DNA of 64,000 nt from JAPOXR01 sp965199765 (GTDB taxonomy: Bacteria > Pseudomonadota > Alphaproteobacteria > Rhodobacterales > Rhodobacteraceae), in NCBI GenBank assembly GCA_965199765.1, contig CBDATC010000001.1, forward strand, positions 1,426,001 through 1,490,000, written 5' to 3'. Positions within the stretch are counted from its first letter, which is position 1. Every line of letters begins with the position of its first letter. Shown in pieces: positions 9,526 through 17,964 of this stretch. Position numbers and translations under genes: made by a program. The notes below the pieces were generated by a model. It saw only the letters and a list, made by a program, of their open reading frames with translations. It was not told the origin of the DNA and did no database searches.

Positions 9526-10314
9526 ATGTATGATTTTGAGTTTGCCAGACCAACGACGGTTGAAGGCGCCTTAAAGGCTCTGGCCGAAGATGGCGCACAG
9601 CCGCTGGCCGGCGGGCAGACAATTATTCCGACGATGAAGAGCCGCTTGGCCTCTCCATCAAGTTTGATATCGGTTATGTCGATTCCAGAAATGCAGGGTG
9701 TCTCTGAAGAATCGGGAAATCTTGTGGTGGGGGCGGCGACGCCGCATGCGGATGTGGCGTCAGATGCAGCGGAATCATTTCCCGCTCTTGCAGGTTTGGC
9801 AGCGAATATCGGCGATCCTGCGGTCCGCAGCCGCGGCACAATCGGCGGAAGCGTTGCCAATAACGATCCGGCGGCTTGCTACCCCGCCGCGGTTTTGGCA
9901 TGCGGTGCGACAATCGTAACCAACTCCAATTCATACAGCGCCGATGATTTCTTTGCCGGATTGTTCGAAACGGCGCTTGCTGAAGACGAGTTGATCGTGA
10001 GTATACGGTTCCCGATTCCAGACGCGGCGAATTACCAAAAATTTGAACAGCCGGCGTCGCGGTTTGCTTTGGTCGGCTCATTTGTCGCCAAGTATGGCGA
10101 TACGGTTCGTGTGGCGATTACCGGCGCATCGGAGAGCGGGGTATTCCGCTGGAAAGAGTGTGAACAAGCTTTGCAATCCGACTTCAGCCGATCCGCAGTC
10201 GAAGGTTTGGCGATGGATTCCGACGGATTGATCTCCGACCTGCACGGTCCATCGGAATACCGTGCTCATTTGGCGAAAGTCATGACCGCAAGAGCGGTGG
10301 CGGCGGCTGGATAA
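9526..10314 (+). CDS. coxM: Aerobic-type CO dehydrogenase medium (FAD) subunit
   Basis: This 262-residue FAD subunit is of the vanillyl-alcohol-oxidase/PCMH-type fold. The two FAD motifs are LAGGQTIIP near residue 30 and the region around TIGGSVANNDPA near residue 105. It accepts electrons from the iron-sulfur subunit and passes them to a quinone or other acceptor. It is the last gene of the operon, 62 bp after coxL. The gene ends 35 bp from the convergent tupA gene, with no strong terminator hairpin visible between them. The length is slightly short of typical CoxM proteins, which run to about 280 residues, but both FAD motifs are intact. Confidence 0.9.
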   Translation: MYDFEFARPTTVEGALKALAEDGAQPLAGGQTIIPTMKSRLASPSSLISVMSIPEMQGVSEESGNLVVGAATPHADVASDAAESFPALAGLAANIGDPAVRSRGTIGGSVANNDPAACYPAAVLACGATIVTNSNSYSADDFFAGLFETALAEDELIVSIRFPIPDAANYQKFEQPASRFALVGSFVAKYGDTVRVAITGASESGVFRWKECEQALQSDFSRSAVEGLAMDSDGLISDLHGPSEYRAHLAKVMTARAVAAAG

Positions 10315-10348
10315 CGGTCGCTGAATTGCCACAAGCGGGCTGCTGAAT

Positions 10349-11155
10349 TCACTGACCTTCGCTGGCGAGTTTAAAGAGTGGAACGTCGTTGACTGTGTAG
10401 GAGCGAATGGCATCCTGACCGTCTTTTGACAGCATCCAATTCACAAACCGATGCGCGGCTTCGGTGTTGAGGCCGCGGCATTTTTCGCGGCCAACAGTAA
10501 TGATGCTGTATTCGTTGCTCAACTCGGAACCGCCGGAATAGAGGATCCGATGGTTCGATTTGTTTCTGAACGTGATCCAGCTTGATTGGTCCGTCAGTGT
10601 GTAAGCGTCCATTGCAACTGCAATGTTGAGTGCGGCACCCATACCCGAGCCCGTTTCGCGGTACCACGATCCACCCGGCGTGACAGCGGCTTTCTCCCAA
10701 ATTTGCAGCTCGCGGCTGTGCGTTCCACTCTTATCGCCCCGGGAAACAAACCGTTGTTTGTGAGCGGCTATCGTTTGGAACGCTTCGCTGGGCGATTTGG
10801 TCACACGCACCCCGGCCGGGTCGCTTTTGGGACCGACGATTACAAATTCATTTCGCATCAGAGCAAGGCGGCTGTCCGCAAACCCGGCCTCCACGAATTT
10901 TTTTTCGGCAATCGGATCATGCACAATTGCGACTTCTCCGTTGCAGTTGGCGGCGTTCTGCAGCGCTTGACCTGATCCGACGGCGACGACTCGGACATTG
11001 ATGCCTGTTGCTTGATGAAATTTAGGCAGAATCGCGTCATAGAGACCGGAATTCTGCGTTGATGTCGTTGATTGCAGAACAATAAAATCTTGTTCTGCAT
11101 GCAGGGGCTTCCCGGCCAGCGTCAATCCCAGCAAAACCCATGCATAAGCCTTCAT
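10349..11155 (-). CDS. tupA: Tungstate ABC transporter substrate-binding protein
   Basis: This 268-residue periplasmic protein has a signal peptide (hydrophobic run ending LHAEQ near residue 20) and the oxyanion-binding segment QSTTSTQNSGL that starts TupA/ModA-like proteins, followed by VGSGQALQNA and SRGDKSGTHSRE. TupA binds tungstate, and often molybdate, for uptake. It is the last gene of a three-gene operon on the minus strand; its ATG overlaps the tupC stop in an ATGA. It is convergent with the cox operon, whose enzyme needs a Mo or W cofactor, so a supply role is likely. Which metal it favours cannot be read from sequence. Confidence 0.88.
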   Translation of the reverse strand: MKAYAWVLLGLTLAGKPLHAEQDFIVLQSTTSTQNSGLYDAILPKFHQATGINVRVVAVGSGQALQNAANCNGEVAIVHDPIAEKKFVEAGFADSRLALMRNEFVIVGPKSDPAGVRVTKSPSEAFQTIAAHKQRFVSRGDKSGTHSRELQIWEKAAVTPGGSWYRETGSGMGAALNIAVAMDAYTLTDQSSWITFRNKSNHRILYSGGSELSNEYSIITVGREKCRGLNTEAAHRFVNWMLSKDGQDAIRSYTVNDVPLFKLASEGQ

Positions 11156-11904
11156 GCCAGCAATTTCCCGTCAAGATAGGCCTGCACAGCCTTTGAGCGG
11201 GGTTCGTTCAGAAGTCTTTCGGGATGTCCTTGTTCAACAAGATGTCCTTTCGAAAGGAATAAGGCTTCGTCGGCCAAGCGCCTGACCTGACCCAAATTGT
11301 GAGTGACCAGAGCAATTTTCACGCCAGATGCGGTGATGGCGCGGATCAGGTCTTCAAGGCTCAGAACGGCAGCCGGGTCCAGATTGGCGGCCGGTTCGTC
11401 CATGAGAATCAGTCTGGGATTGGACGCAAGCGCCCGCGCCATTTGCAATCTTTGCTGTTCTCCGCCCGACAGGCTGCGCGCGGATTGTTCAGAGTACGCC
11501 GCAAGACCGCAGCTTTCAAGCAGGGCATCGATCCGGTGTCTGCGTTTAGAACGCTCGAATCGTGCGACTTTCAACGCATGCTCAAGATTGCCGCGAACGC
11601 TTCGGCGCAGCAGGACAGGGCGCTGAAAGACCATTGCAGACCGGCCGGCAACATTAGGATGCAGCTGCACATACCCGCTTGCCGGTTTGATAAGACCGGC
11701 GACAGTCTTGAGAAATATTGACTTTCCGGCCCCGTTTTCCCCCATGATGACGCTGATGCCCTCGGCGGATAACCGACATGAAATGTTATGGATGATTCTT
11801 CGGTTGCCGCTTTCGACACAAAGATCCTTGCAGATCGCGGACCAGTCGGCCGAATGAATCGCCGGCGAGGGTAAAGAGACGATTTGGGCTTTAGGCATAG
11901 GCAC
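11152..11904 (-). CDS. tupC: Tungstate ABC transporter ATP-binding protein
   Basis: This 250-residue ABC ATPase has Walker A GENGAGKS, signature LSGGEQQR, Walker B LILMDEPAANLD and a switch His in LVTHN. It powers the TupB permease. The start overlaps the end of tupB by about 14 bp and its stop overlaps the tupA start, so the three genes are translationally coupled. The gene order B-C-A is less common than A-B-C. A second in-frame ATG at 11898 is also possible. Confidence 0.9.
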   Translation of the reverse strand: MPMPKAQIVSLPSPAIHSADWSAICKDLCVESGNRRIIHNISCRLSAEGISVIMGENGAGKSIFLKTVAGLIKPASGYVQLHPNVAGRSAMVFQRPVLLRRSVRGNLEHALKVARFERSKRRHRIDALLESCGLAAYSEQSARSLSGGEQQRLQMARALASNPRLILMDEPAANLDPAAVLSLEDLIRAITASGVKIALVTHNLGQVRRLADEALFLSKGHLVEQGHPERLLNEPRSKAVQAYLDGKLLA

Positions 11905-12598
11905 GTCTCTCCAGCGCCGAATTCAGCATGAATACGGACGCATTGAGAGCGACGGTCAATGCAACCAGAATGAGTCCGAGGGCAAGAGCCAATGCCAGTT
12001 CACCCTTCGCAGTTTCCAGCGCGATCGCTGTCGTCATCACTCGGGTATAGTGGTTTATGTTTCCGCCAACGATCATCACCGCACCGACCTCCGCCAGAGC
12101 GCGTCCGAGTCCGGCGATCGCTGCGGTGACCAGCATAAATCTGGAATCCCAGAGCAATGTGCCGATGGTGTCCATCTTTGTCGCATGCATTGATCGCAGT
12201 GTTTCGCCATATTCAAGCGACATCTCGGCAATGACCTGGCGGGACAGAGCTGCAACGATTGGAAGAACCAGAATGGTTTGAGCAATCACCATGGCCGCTG
12301 GTGTATAAAGAAGCCTCAAAGGTCCGAACGGTCCGGTTGCTGAAAGCAAAAGATACGCGGTTAAGCCAACAACAACAGGTGGAAGCCCCATCAATGCGTT
12401 GATTAAGATGACGATTGCCGTGCGTCCAGGGAATCGAATGACGGCAAGCGCGGCCCCAAGCGGGAAGCCGATGGCGCAGGCGATACCAACGGCAAGAAGC
12501 GATGTCCTGAGAGACAGAAGGATGATCTCGAATAAATCGCCATCGCCTCGAAGGATAAGGTCGATGGCGGTGAATGCAGCGTCAGTCAATGAAGCCAT
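11891..12598 (-). CDS. tupB: Tungstate ABC transporter permease
   Basis: This inner-membrane permease of about 235 residues has five or six membrane helices and the cytoplasmic loop that contacts the ATPase: LGRALAEVGAVMIVGGN, a close match to the EAA motif of TupB/ModB proteins. The open frame extends to 12721, but the extra N-terminal residues are polar and unlike the family, so ATG 12598 is preferred. No good ribosome site is visible for it. It is the first gene of tupBCA and divergent from the ureohydrolase gene, with a shared promoter region of about 220 bp. Confidence 0.85.
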   Translation of the reverse strand: MASLTDAAFTAIDLILRGDGDLFEIILLSLRTSLLAVGIACAIGFPLGAALAVIRFPGRTAIVILINALMGLPPVVVGLTAYLLLSATGPFGPLRLLYTPAAMVIAQTILVLPIVAALSRQVIAEMSLEYGETLRSMHATKMDTIGTLLWDSRFMLVTAAIAGLGRALAEVGAVMIVGGNINHYTRVMTTAIALETAKGELALALALGLILVALTVALNASVFMLNSALERRAYA

Positions 12599-12779
12599 GG
12601 AAGAGTTTGTATCCGATTGGTGGAACGCGGCCTCTGCGCCTTTCGAAGCGCAGACTATCCGAGGCTGCCCTGCGGCGCAACGAAGAGCTCTCTCGTATTT
12701 TTCCCCTTGGATTGCTTGCAAAGAATGGTTTTGGGCATCCGAGGATATTGCGCCGCGGCGTGTCTGCGGGTTTTTGTTG

Positions 12780-12785
12780 TATAAT
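12780..12785 (+). promoter_or_regulatory. Possible -10 element upstream of the ureohydrolase gene
   Basis: A perfect TATAAT lies 34 bp before the ureohydrolase ATG, in an otherwise GC-rich stretch. No good -35 hexamer is found at the standard 16-18 bp spacing, so this may need an activator or may be chance. Confidence 0.35.
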
Positions 12786-12819
12786 GTTCATACGAAAGAA
12801 AAAGGAAAGGAGCGACCTC

Positions 12820-13776
12820 ATGCCTAACAATCAGCCGCTCGGCGGCAACGAAATGCCGCGATTCGGGGGGCCTGCAACCATGCTGCGTTTGCCACAGAAA
12901 GAAACCGCTGCTGGTTTGAATGTGTGTTTTGTTGGAATTCCCATGGATATCGGCACCTCAAACCGCGCGGGCACCCGGCACGGTCCGCGCCAGATCCGAG
13001 CCGAGAGCTGCATGCTGAGGCCTTATGGCATGGGCAACGGAGTTGCGCCGTTCGAAAATCTTCAAGTTGCCGATGTTGGGGATATTGCGATCAATACCTT
13101 TAATCTCGCCGCCACATGCGACATCATCACGCAGGGGATCGCTGATATACTGGCCAATGACACAGTGCCGTTGATTCTCGGCGGAGACCACACATTGACC
13201 TACCCGGTTCTGCGGGCCATTGCCGCTCGGCATGGGCCGGTCGGCTTGGTGCATGTGGACGCCCATGCTGATACCTCTGACAACATGTTCGGCGAGAAAG
13301 TCGCTCATGGCACGCCGTTTCGGCGCGCTGTGGACGAGAATCTGATTAATTGCGAGAAAACAGTTCAGATCGGCCTCAGGGGCACCGGGTATACGGCCGA
13401 AGATTTTGATTGGGGAAGGAAACACGGTTTTCGTGTGGTTCAAGCAGAAGAATGCTGGCACAAATCATTGACGCCGTTGATGCAAGAGGTTCGGGAATTG
13501 ATGGGGCCTGAGACACCGGTCTATCTCACTTACGACATTGACAGTCTCGACCCCGCTTTCGCTCCTGGAACCGGAACTGTCGAGATCGGTGGCCTCACAA
13601 CGATACAAGCCCTCGAAATTGTGCGTGGATGTCGCGGCTTGAACATAGTTGGAGGCGATCTTGTGGAGGTTTCTCCACCTTACGATCCTTCGGGAAACAC
13701 CGCGCTGATCGGAGCAAATCTACTCTTTGAGATGCTGTGCGCGTTGCCCGGCGCCGCAGGAGGGTCTCGGCATTGA
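12820..13776 (+). CDS. Ureohydrolase, guanidinobutyrase/agmatinase type
   Basis: This 318-residue arginase-fold enzyme shows the two-manganese site: GGDHTLT, HVDAHADT and YDIDSLDPAFAPGTGT. It hydrolyses a guanidino group to urea plus an amine. The N terminus QPLGGNEMPRFGG and the segment MFGEKVAHGTPFRRA are, from memory, closer to 4-guanidinobutyrase (GbuA) than to classical agmatinase SpeB; the substrate is therefore open. ATG 12820 is supported by AAAGGAAAGGAG just upstream; a longer frame overlaps tupB in antisense and is rejected. It stands alone, with tupBCA divergent on one side and a decayed gene convergent on the other. Confidence 0.88.
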   Translation: MPNNQPLGGNEMPRFGGPATMLRLPQKETAAGLNVCFVGIPMDIGTSNRAGTRHGPRQIRAESCMLRPYGMGNGVAPFENLQVADVGDIAINTFNLAATCDIITQGIADILANDTVPLILGGDHTLTYPVLRAIAARHGPVGLVHVDAHADTSDNMFGEKVAHGTPFRRAVDENLINCEKTVQIGLRGTGYTAEDFDWGRKHGFRVVQAEECWHKSLTPLMQEVRELMGPETPVYLTYDIDSLDPAFAPGTGTVEIGGLTTIQALEIVRGCRGLNIVGGDLVEVSPPYDPSGNTALIGANLLFEMLCALPGAAGGSRH

Positions 13777-13824
13777 TGGAAGACTCAACAAGACCCAATG
13801 CAAAGCCCGACAATTCACTCGATA

Positions 13825-13844
13825 AAAAATCTGCGGTGATTTTT
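13825..13844. terminator. Weak A/T hairpin between convergent genes
   Basis: AAAAATC, six loop bases, then GATTTTT form a 7-bp stem about 50 bp after the ureohydrolase stop. It could terminate in either direction, but it has only one G-C pair, so it is weak. Confidence 0.25.
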
Positions 13845-13881
13845 GCGGAATTGCATAGCAATCCGGCAAGCCGATAACGTT

Positions 13882-14451
13882 TTACACAGGAAAGCTGATT
13901 GTCGAGGCTTGCTGCCAGTTGCTTTCGGGGTGTTCGTGCATCAGTTCAATGAAAATGGGGACCAGGAAGGCTAGGATCCGAGTTCCGTTCTGTACTGTGG
14001 CACGGTTTCTTCCGCTGTTCCAAGCGGCCCCCGCCATGCATAAGCTGGTTACGCAGAACATAAAGCCGGTCGAACAATATGCATAGCATGCTCACAGTGT
14101 TTTCAGACCGAAACGCAGAGTTGAACCGTCTCAGGCTCCTTTTGAATTCAATCTTCCATCGTTCATCGCTGTCGTTCAATCGGCGCCAATGAGGCTGATA
14201 AACCTGTTTGTTGTTGATCAGGAGTCTGATTGGCTCGGAAAATAAGTCCCAAATCGCATTAAAGACGCGTCTATCGGAATCCAGTCGGCAAACGATTACA
14301 AAATACCTAAAAAACAAAGACCGGTCGGAAAGTTCAGCCGCATCGGTTTTTCTGCTGCATAAACAGCATTGAAGGCAATCCAACAATTAATGAAGGCCGC
14401 GTCCGTATCTTCGGCGTCGAAAGACAGTTCGGCGCGGGAGAGCCAGCTCAT
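13882..14451 (-). pseudogene. Decayed HEPN-like hypothetical protein with two frameshifts
   Basis: Reading the minus strand from ATG 14451 gives SWLSRAELSFDAED then WIAFNAVYAAE. The frame is lost near 14355, and a second frame carries FFRYFVIVCRLD through FDRLYVLRNQLMHGG. It is lost again at a run of five C at 14028-14032. One base fewer there restores AAWNSGRN and LAFLVPIFIELM to a stop at 13882-13884. The parts line up, in order, with a conserved alphaproteobacterial family of roughly 200 residues whose LRNQLxHGGATWNS ending I recognise as HEPN/Apea-like. Two independent frameshifts in homopolymers mean decay or, less likely, two sequencing errors. A further in-frame extension upstream towards 14490 is possible. 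Confidence 0.65.
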
Positions 14452-14617
14452 GGCACGTCGCAAGCGTGTTTGAAGCCCCCCATGCCCAGCTTGGAGAAGG
14501 TTATGTTAATTGTTGAGTTCTGTGAATCCGGGGCGGGTGTGCATAGAATCCTGAACTTCGAAAATATTGAATTGGTATGTATTTTCGAATGATGGGCTTC
14601 ATTATCAAGCGGGCAAT

Positions 14618-14646
14618 TTGGTGGAAAGTTGCACCGAACATATGCT
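14618..14646 (+). promoter_or_regulatory. Possible sigma-70 promoter of the aminotransferase/hpa genes
   Basis: TTGGTG at 14618-14623 and TATGCT at 14641-14646 are separated by 17 bp, 34 bp upstream of the aminotransferase ATG. Both hexamers are imperfect but the spacing is ideal and the surrounding DNA is AT-rich. Confidence 0.35.
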
Positions 14647-14679
14647 ATTCCGGAGCGGTTGCGCTGAAGGAAGGAACTT

Positions 14680-16032
14680 ATGCTTGAATCGAATTTTCTA
14701 AGAGAGATCAACGGTCGGCACAGCTGGCAGCCCATGTCGCACCCGGCGGAAACTCAAGAGAACCCGCCATTGGCGATCGTCTCCGCAGAGGGGAATCGCA
14801 TTCGAGACCTAGACGGGCGTGAAGTGCTGGATGCGGTTGGCGGCCTATGGAATGTGAACCTCGGATATTCCTGTGAGCCCGTCAAGCAAGCCATCGCGGA
14901 CCAGCTTGCCAAACTTCCGTACTATTCTTTCTTCCGCGGCACAACGAATGACAAGGTGATCGAACTTTCGTTTGTCTTGAAGGATTTTTTTGCAGCCGAA
15001 GGCATGGAGCGCGCATTCTTCACGTCAGGCGGGTCGGACAGCGTGGAATCAGCCCTCCGCTTGGCCCGACAGTACCATCGCGTTCGCGGTGAAGCCGGAC
15101 GCTACAAATTCATTAGTCTGCGAGGCAGCTATCACGGGACGCATTTTGGCGCTTCGAGCGTCAACGGCGGAGTGCGGTTCCGTCAATCCTATGAACCGCT
15201 TCTTCCCGGCTGCTATCATATTCCGGGGCCAAATTGCTACCGGAATCCGTTTGGGGAAGACAATCCCAAGAAATTGGCAAAACTCTGCGCGGCGGCGCTT
15301 GAGGCCGAAATCGAATTCCAAGGCCCGTCAACCGTCGCGGCATTCATAATGGAACCTGTGCTTGGCGCAGGCGGTGTTTTCCCACCGCATGAGAGTTTTA
15401 TGCCTTTGGTCAGGGAGATTTGCACTCGTCATGGGGTTTTGTTGATTTCAGATGAGGTCATCACCGGTTTCGGCAGAACCGGAGCTTGGTCAGGCGCTCG
15501 GCTGTGGAATGTCCAGCCGGACATAATGACGATTGCCAAGGCAATCACCAATGGATATTTTCCGTTCGGCGCCGTCTTGTTTTCCGGCCGACTTGCCGAA
15601 GTTTTCGAGAATGACGACACTGGCAAAGGTTTTCTCGGGCACGGTTATACCTACAGTGGACATCCAGTCGGCGCTGCGGCCGCGCTGGCTTGCCTTGATG
15701 AAACGCTTAGACTGAACGTGAAGGACAACGCCGCGCAGAGAGGCGCGCAGTTGTTTCGCGCATTCCAAGGATTAAAGGATAGGCACGAAGTCGTTGGAGA
15801 TGTCAGGGGAGGGCAAGGCTTGATGCTCGCGCTGGAACTGGTGTCTGACAGAAATGCCAAAACTCCGGTTGATTCATCGGTAGCCGATCGTGTTCGTCTT
15901 GCCGTGCTGGAAGCTGGAGTGATGGTAAGAGCATCGGGCAACAATATCATGCTGTCGCCGCCATTGGTTTTGAGTGAAGGGGAGGCGGACGAAATCATCC
16001 AAGCCGTTTATGCAGGGCTGGCTGCAGCATAG
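14680..16032 (+). CDS. Class III aminotransferase (omega-amino acid:pyruvate type)
   Basis: This 450-residue PLP enzyme of fold type I has the PLP-phosphate region FFTSGGSDSVESALRLAR, ISDEVITGFGRTG with the PLP-nitrogen Asp, and the Schiff-base Lys in MTIAKAITNGYFPFGA. The overall pattern fits omega-amino acid or putrescine/beta-alanine:pyruvate aminotransferases. Substrate cannot be fixed from sequence. It lies 27 bp before hpaF, so it appears to lead the aromatic-degradation run and may supply an arylacetate precursor by transamination; that is inference. ATG 14680 follows GGAAGGAAC. Confidence 0.87.
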   Translation: MLESNFLREINGRHSWQPMSHPAETQENPPLAIVSAEGNRIRDLDGREVLDAVGGLWNVNLGYSCEPVKQAIADQLAKLPYYSFFRGTTNDKVIELSFVLKDFFAAEGMERAFFTSGGSDSVESALRLARQYHRVRGEAGRYKFISLRGSYHGTHFGASSVNGGVRFRQSYEPLLPGCYHIPGPNCYRNPFGEDNPKKLAKLCAAALEAEIEFQGPSTVAAFIMEPVLGAGGVFPPHESFMPLVREICTRHGVLLISDEVITGFGRTGAWSGARLWNVQPDIMTIAKAITNGYFPFGAVLFSGRLAEVFENDDTGKGFLGHGYTYSGHPVGAAAALACLDETLRLNVKDNAAQRGAQLFRAFQGLKDRHEVVGDVRGGQGLMLALELVSDRNAKTPVDSSVADRVRLAVLEAGVMVRASGNNIMLSPPLVLSEGEADEIIQAVYAGLAAA

Positions 16033-16059
16033 AATCAGTCCGAAACAGCGAGAATCAGC

Positions 16060-16446
16060 TTGCCCCACATTTCCATCGAATACTCAGCCAACGTTGCGGA
16101 TTGGACCGAACTGACAGAGTTCTGTCACCAACTAAGGCTCGCTGCGGTTGAAACCGGTCTGTTCGCCCGAGAAGGGGTGCGGGTTCGCGCGGTCCGCTGC
16201 GAACATTATTCGATTGCTGATGGCAGCCCGGCACGGGGCTTTGTGGATATTTCCGTGAGGCTGAGAGGGGGACGTTCGATTGAGGCGCGCAAGAAAGCGG
16301 CAGAAATGATTTTTGCGGCGGCGAAATTATATCTTGAACCGGTGCTGGCGACACGTCCCTTCGCACTGTCGCTCGAATTGCGCGACATTGATCCGGAACT
16401 CAGTCCAAAGATCAGCACGCTGCGTCAATATCTGGAGGCGGATTAA
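16060..16446 (+). CDS. hpaF: 5-carboxymethyl-2-hydroxymuconate isomerase
   Basis: This 128-residue protein resembles HpaF (CHMI), a tautomerase-superfamily enzyme that isomerises the product of HpaE in homoprotocatechuate breakdown. Its N terminus after Met is PHISIEYSANV, so Pro is exposed as the catalytic base, as in 4-oxalocrotonate tautomerase. This requires initiation at TTG 16060, since no ATG gives Pro in position 2. Internal landmarks are AVRCEHYSIADG and FVDISVRLRGGR. It sits between the aminotransferase and hpaE with short gaps, consistent with one transcript. Confidence 0.82.
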   Translation: MPHISIEYSANVADWTELTEFCHQLRLAAVETGLFAREGVRVRAVRCEHYSIADGSPARGFVDISVRLRGGRSIEARKKAAEMIFAAAKLYLEPVLATRPFALSLELRDIDPELSPKISTLRQYLEAD

Positions 16447-16469
16447 CCCTGGCTGACATTCGACAAAAC

Positions 16470-17960
16470 ATGGTTCGGCTCGACAATTATCTTGCTCGGT
16501 TTCGTGATGACGGGGTTGGAAACCACATTGCAGGCCGCACTGTAGGAGGGATTTCCGGCTTAACTTTCGAATCCATGGCGCCGGTTGATAACAGTGTAAT
16601 CTGTCGCGCAGCGCGGTCACAGGAAGCAGATGTGGATGCTGCGGTTGCTGCCGCGAAGGAAAGTTTTCCGGCGTGGCGGGACTATCCTGCAGCGAAACGC
16701 AAAGCCCTGCTTCATAAGATTGCGGACGGAATTGCAGCGCGCGCCGAGGAAATCGCACTTTGTGAATCCTGGGATACCGGGCAGGTGATACGTTTCATGT
16801 CGAAGGCAGCGGAGCGGGGCGCGGAGAATTTCCGTTTTTTCGCCGACCGCGCGTTGAGTGCGCGGGATGGACAGTCGCTTCCGTCAGCAACTTTACTTAA
16901 CCTGACTACCCGACATCCCATCGGACCGGTGGGAGTGATCACTCCCTGGAATACCCCGTTCATGCTTTCAACATGGAAGATCGCGCCCGCATTGGCCGCC
17001 GGCTGCACAGTCGTGCATAAGCCGGCCGAACTTTCGCCGTTGACGGCGAAGCTGTTGGTTGAAATCGCAGAAGAGGCGGGTCTTCCAGCCGGTGTGTTGA
17101 ATGTCGTCAATGGCTATGGAGAAGAGGCGGGGGCAGCGCTCACAAGGCATCCGGACATCCGTGCGATCGCGTTTGTCGGCGAAAGCCGCACCGGCTCCGC
17201 TATCATGCAGCAAGGCTCAATGACACTTAAACGGGTTCATTTTGAACTGGGCGGAAAAAATCCAGTCATCGTGTTTTCGGACTGCGATTTGCAGCGGGCG
17301 CTCGATGCGGCGGTTTTTATGATTTATTCGTTGAATGGAGAGCGCTGCACATCATCCAGCCGGTTGCTGATAGAGCACTCGGTCGCGGAAGAATTCATTG
17401 AACAGCTCGCAGCGCGCGCGGAACGCATAAAAGTCGGTCATCCTCTGGATCCAAACACCGAGGTGGGACCGTTAATTCATCTCGAGCATCTCAACAAGGT
17501 CCTCGGTTGTGTTGAAGAGGCCAGTCGGCAAGGCGCGAATATCCGTGTCGGCGGAAAGCGGTCAGGCCAATCCGGGTGTTATTTTGAACCGACGCTGGTC
17601 ACCGAGGCCACGCCTCAGATGAAAATTGCGCAGGACGAAGTGTTTGGTCCGGTTTTGACGGTTTTGCGGTTTTCAACCGAACAGGAAGCCATCGCATTGG
17701 CTAACGAGGTCAGATACGGACTTGCTGGGTACATCTGGACGCAGAATATCGAGCGAGCGCTTCGGATGGCGAACGCGTTGGAAGCGGGCATGGTTTGGGT
17801 CAACTCTGAGAATGTGCGTCACCTGCCGACGCCTTTCGGCGGTATGAAATTCAGCGGAATCGGCCGTGATGGCGGTGATTATTCTTTTGATTTTTATATG
17901 GAACAGAAGCATATCGGTCTCGCGACAGGCAGGCATAAAATTCCTCGGCTTGGCGTGTGA
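16470..17960 (+). CDS. hpaE: 5-carboxymethyl-2-hydroxymuconate semialdehyde dehydrogenase
   Basis: This 496-residue NAD-dependent aldehyde dehydrogenase has GPVGVITPWNTPFM (cofactor floor), catalytic Glu in HFELGGKNP, and catalytic Cys in LNGERCTSSSR. The segment AVFMIYSLNGERCTSSSRLL is characteristic of HpaE, which oxidises the ring-cleavage semialdehyde made by HpaD. Position between hpaF and hpaD agrees. Length is typical. A more general aldehyde dehydrogenase role is possible but the neighbours argue against it. Confidence 0.88.
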   Translation: MVRLDNYLARFRDDGVGNHIAGRTVGGISGLTFESMAPVDNSVICRAARSQEADVDAAVAAAKESFPAWRDYPAAKRKALLHKIADGIAARAEEIALCESWDTGQVIRFMSKAAERGAENFRFFADRALSARDGQSLPSATLLNLTTRHPIGPVGVITPWNTPFMLSTWKIAPALAAGCTVVHKPAELSPLTAKLLVEIAEEAGLPAGVLNVVNGYGEEAGAALTRHPDIRAIAFVGESRTGSAIMQQGSMTLKRVHFELGGKNPVIVFSDCDLQRALDAAVFMIYSLNGERCTSSSRLLIEHSVAEEFIEQLAARAERIKVGHPLDPNTEVGPLIHLEHLNKVLGCVEEASRQGANIRVGGKRSGQSGCYFEPTLVTEATPQMKIAQDEVFGPVLTVLRFSTEQEAIALANEVRYGLAGYIWTQNIERALRMANALEAGMVWVNSENVRHLPTPFGGMKFSGIGRDGGDYSFDFYMEQKHIGLATGRHKIPRLGV

Positions 17961-17964
17961 CTGA

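Noticed and set aside
8748..9860. A 370-codon minus-strand frame across coxL and coxM
   Set aside because: Antisense shadow of two well-supported genes; no recognisable motifs.
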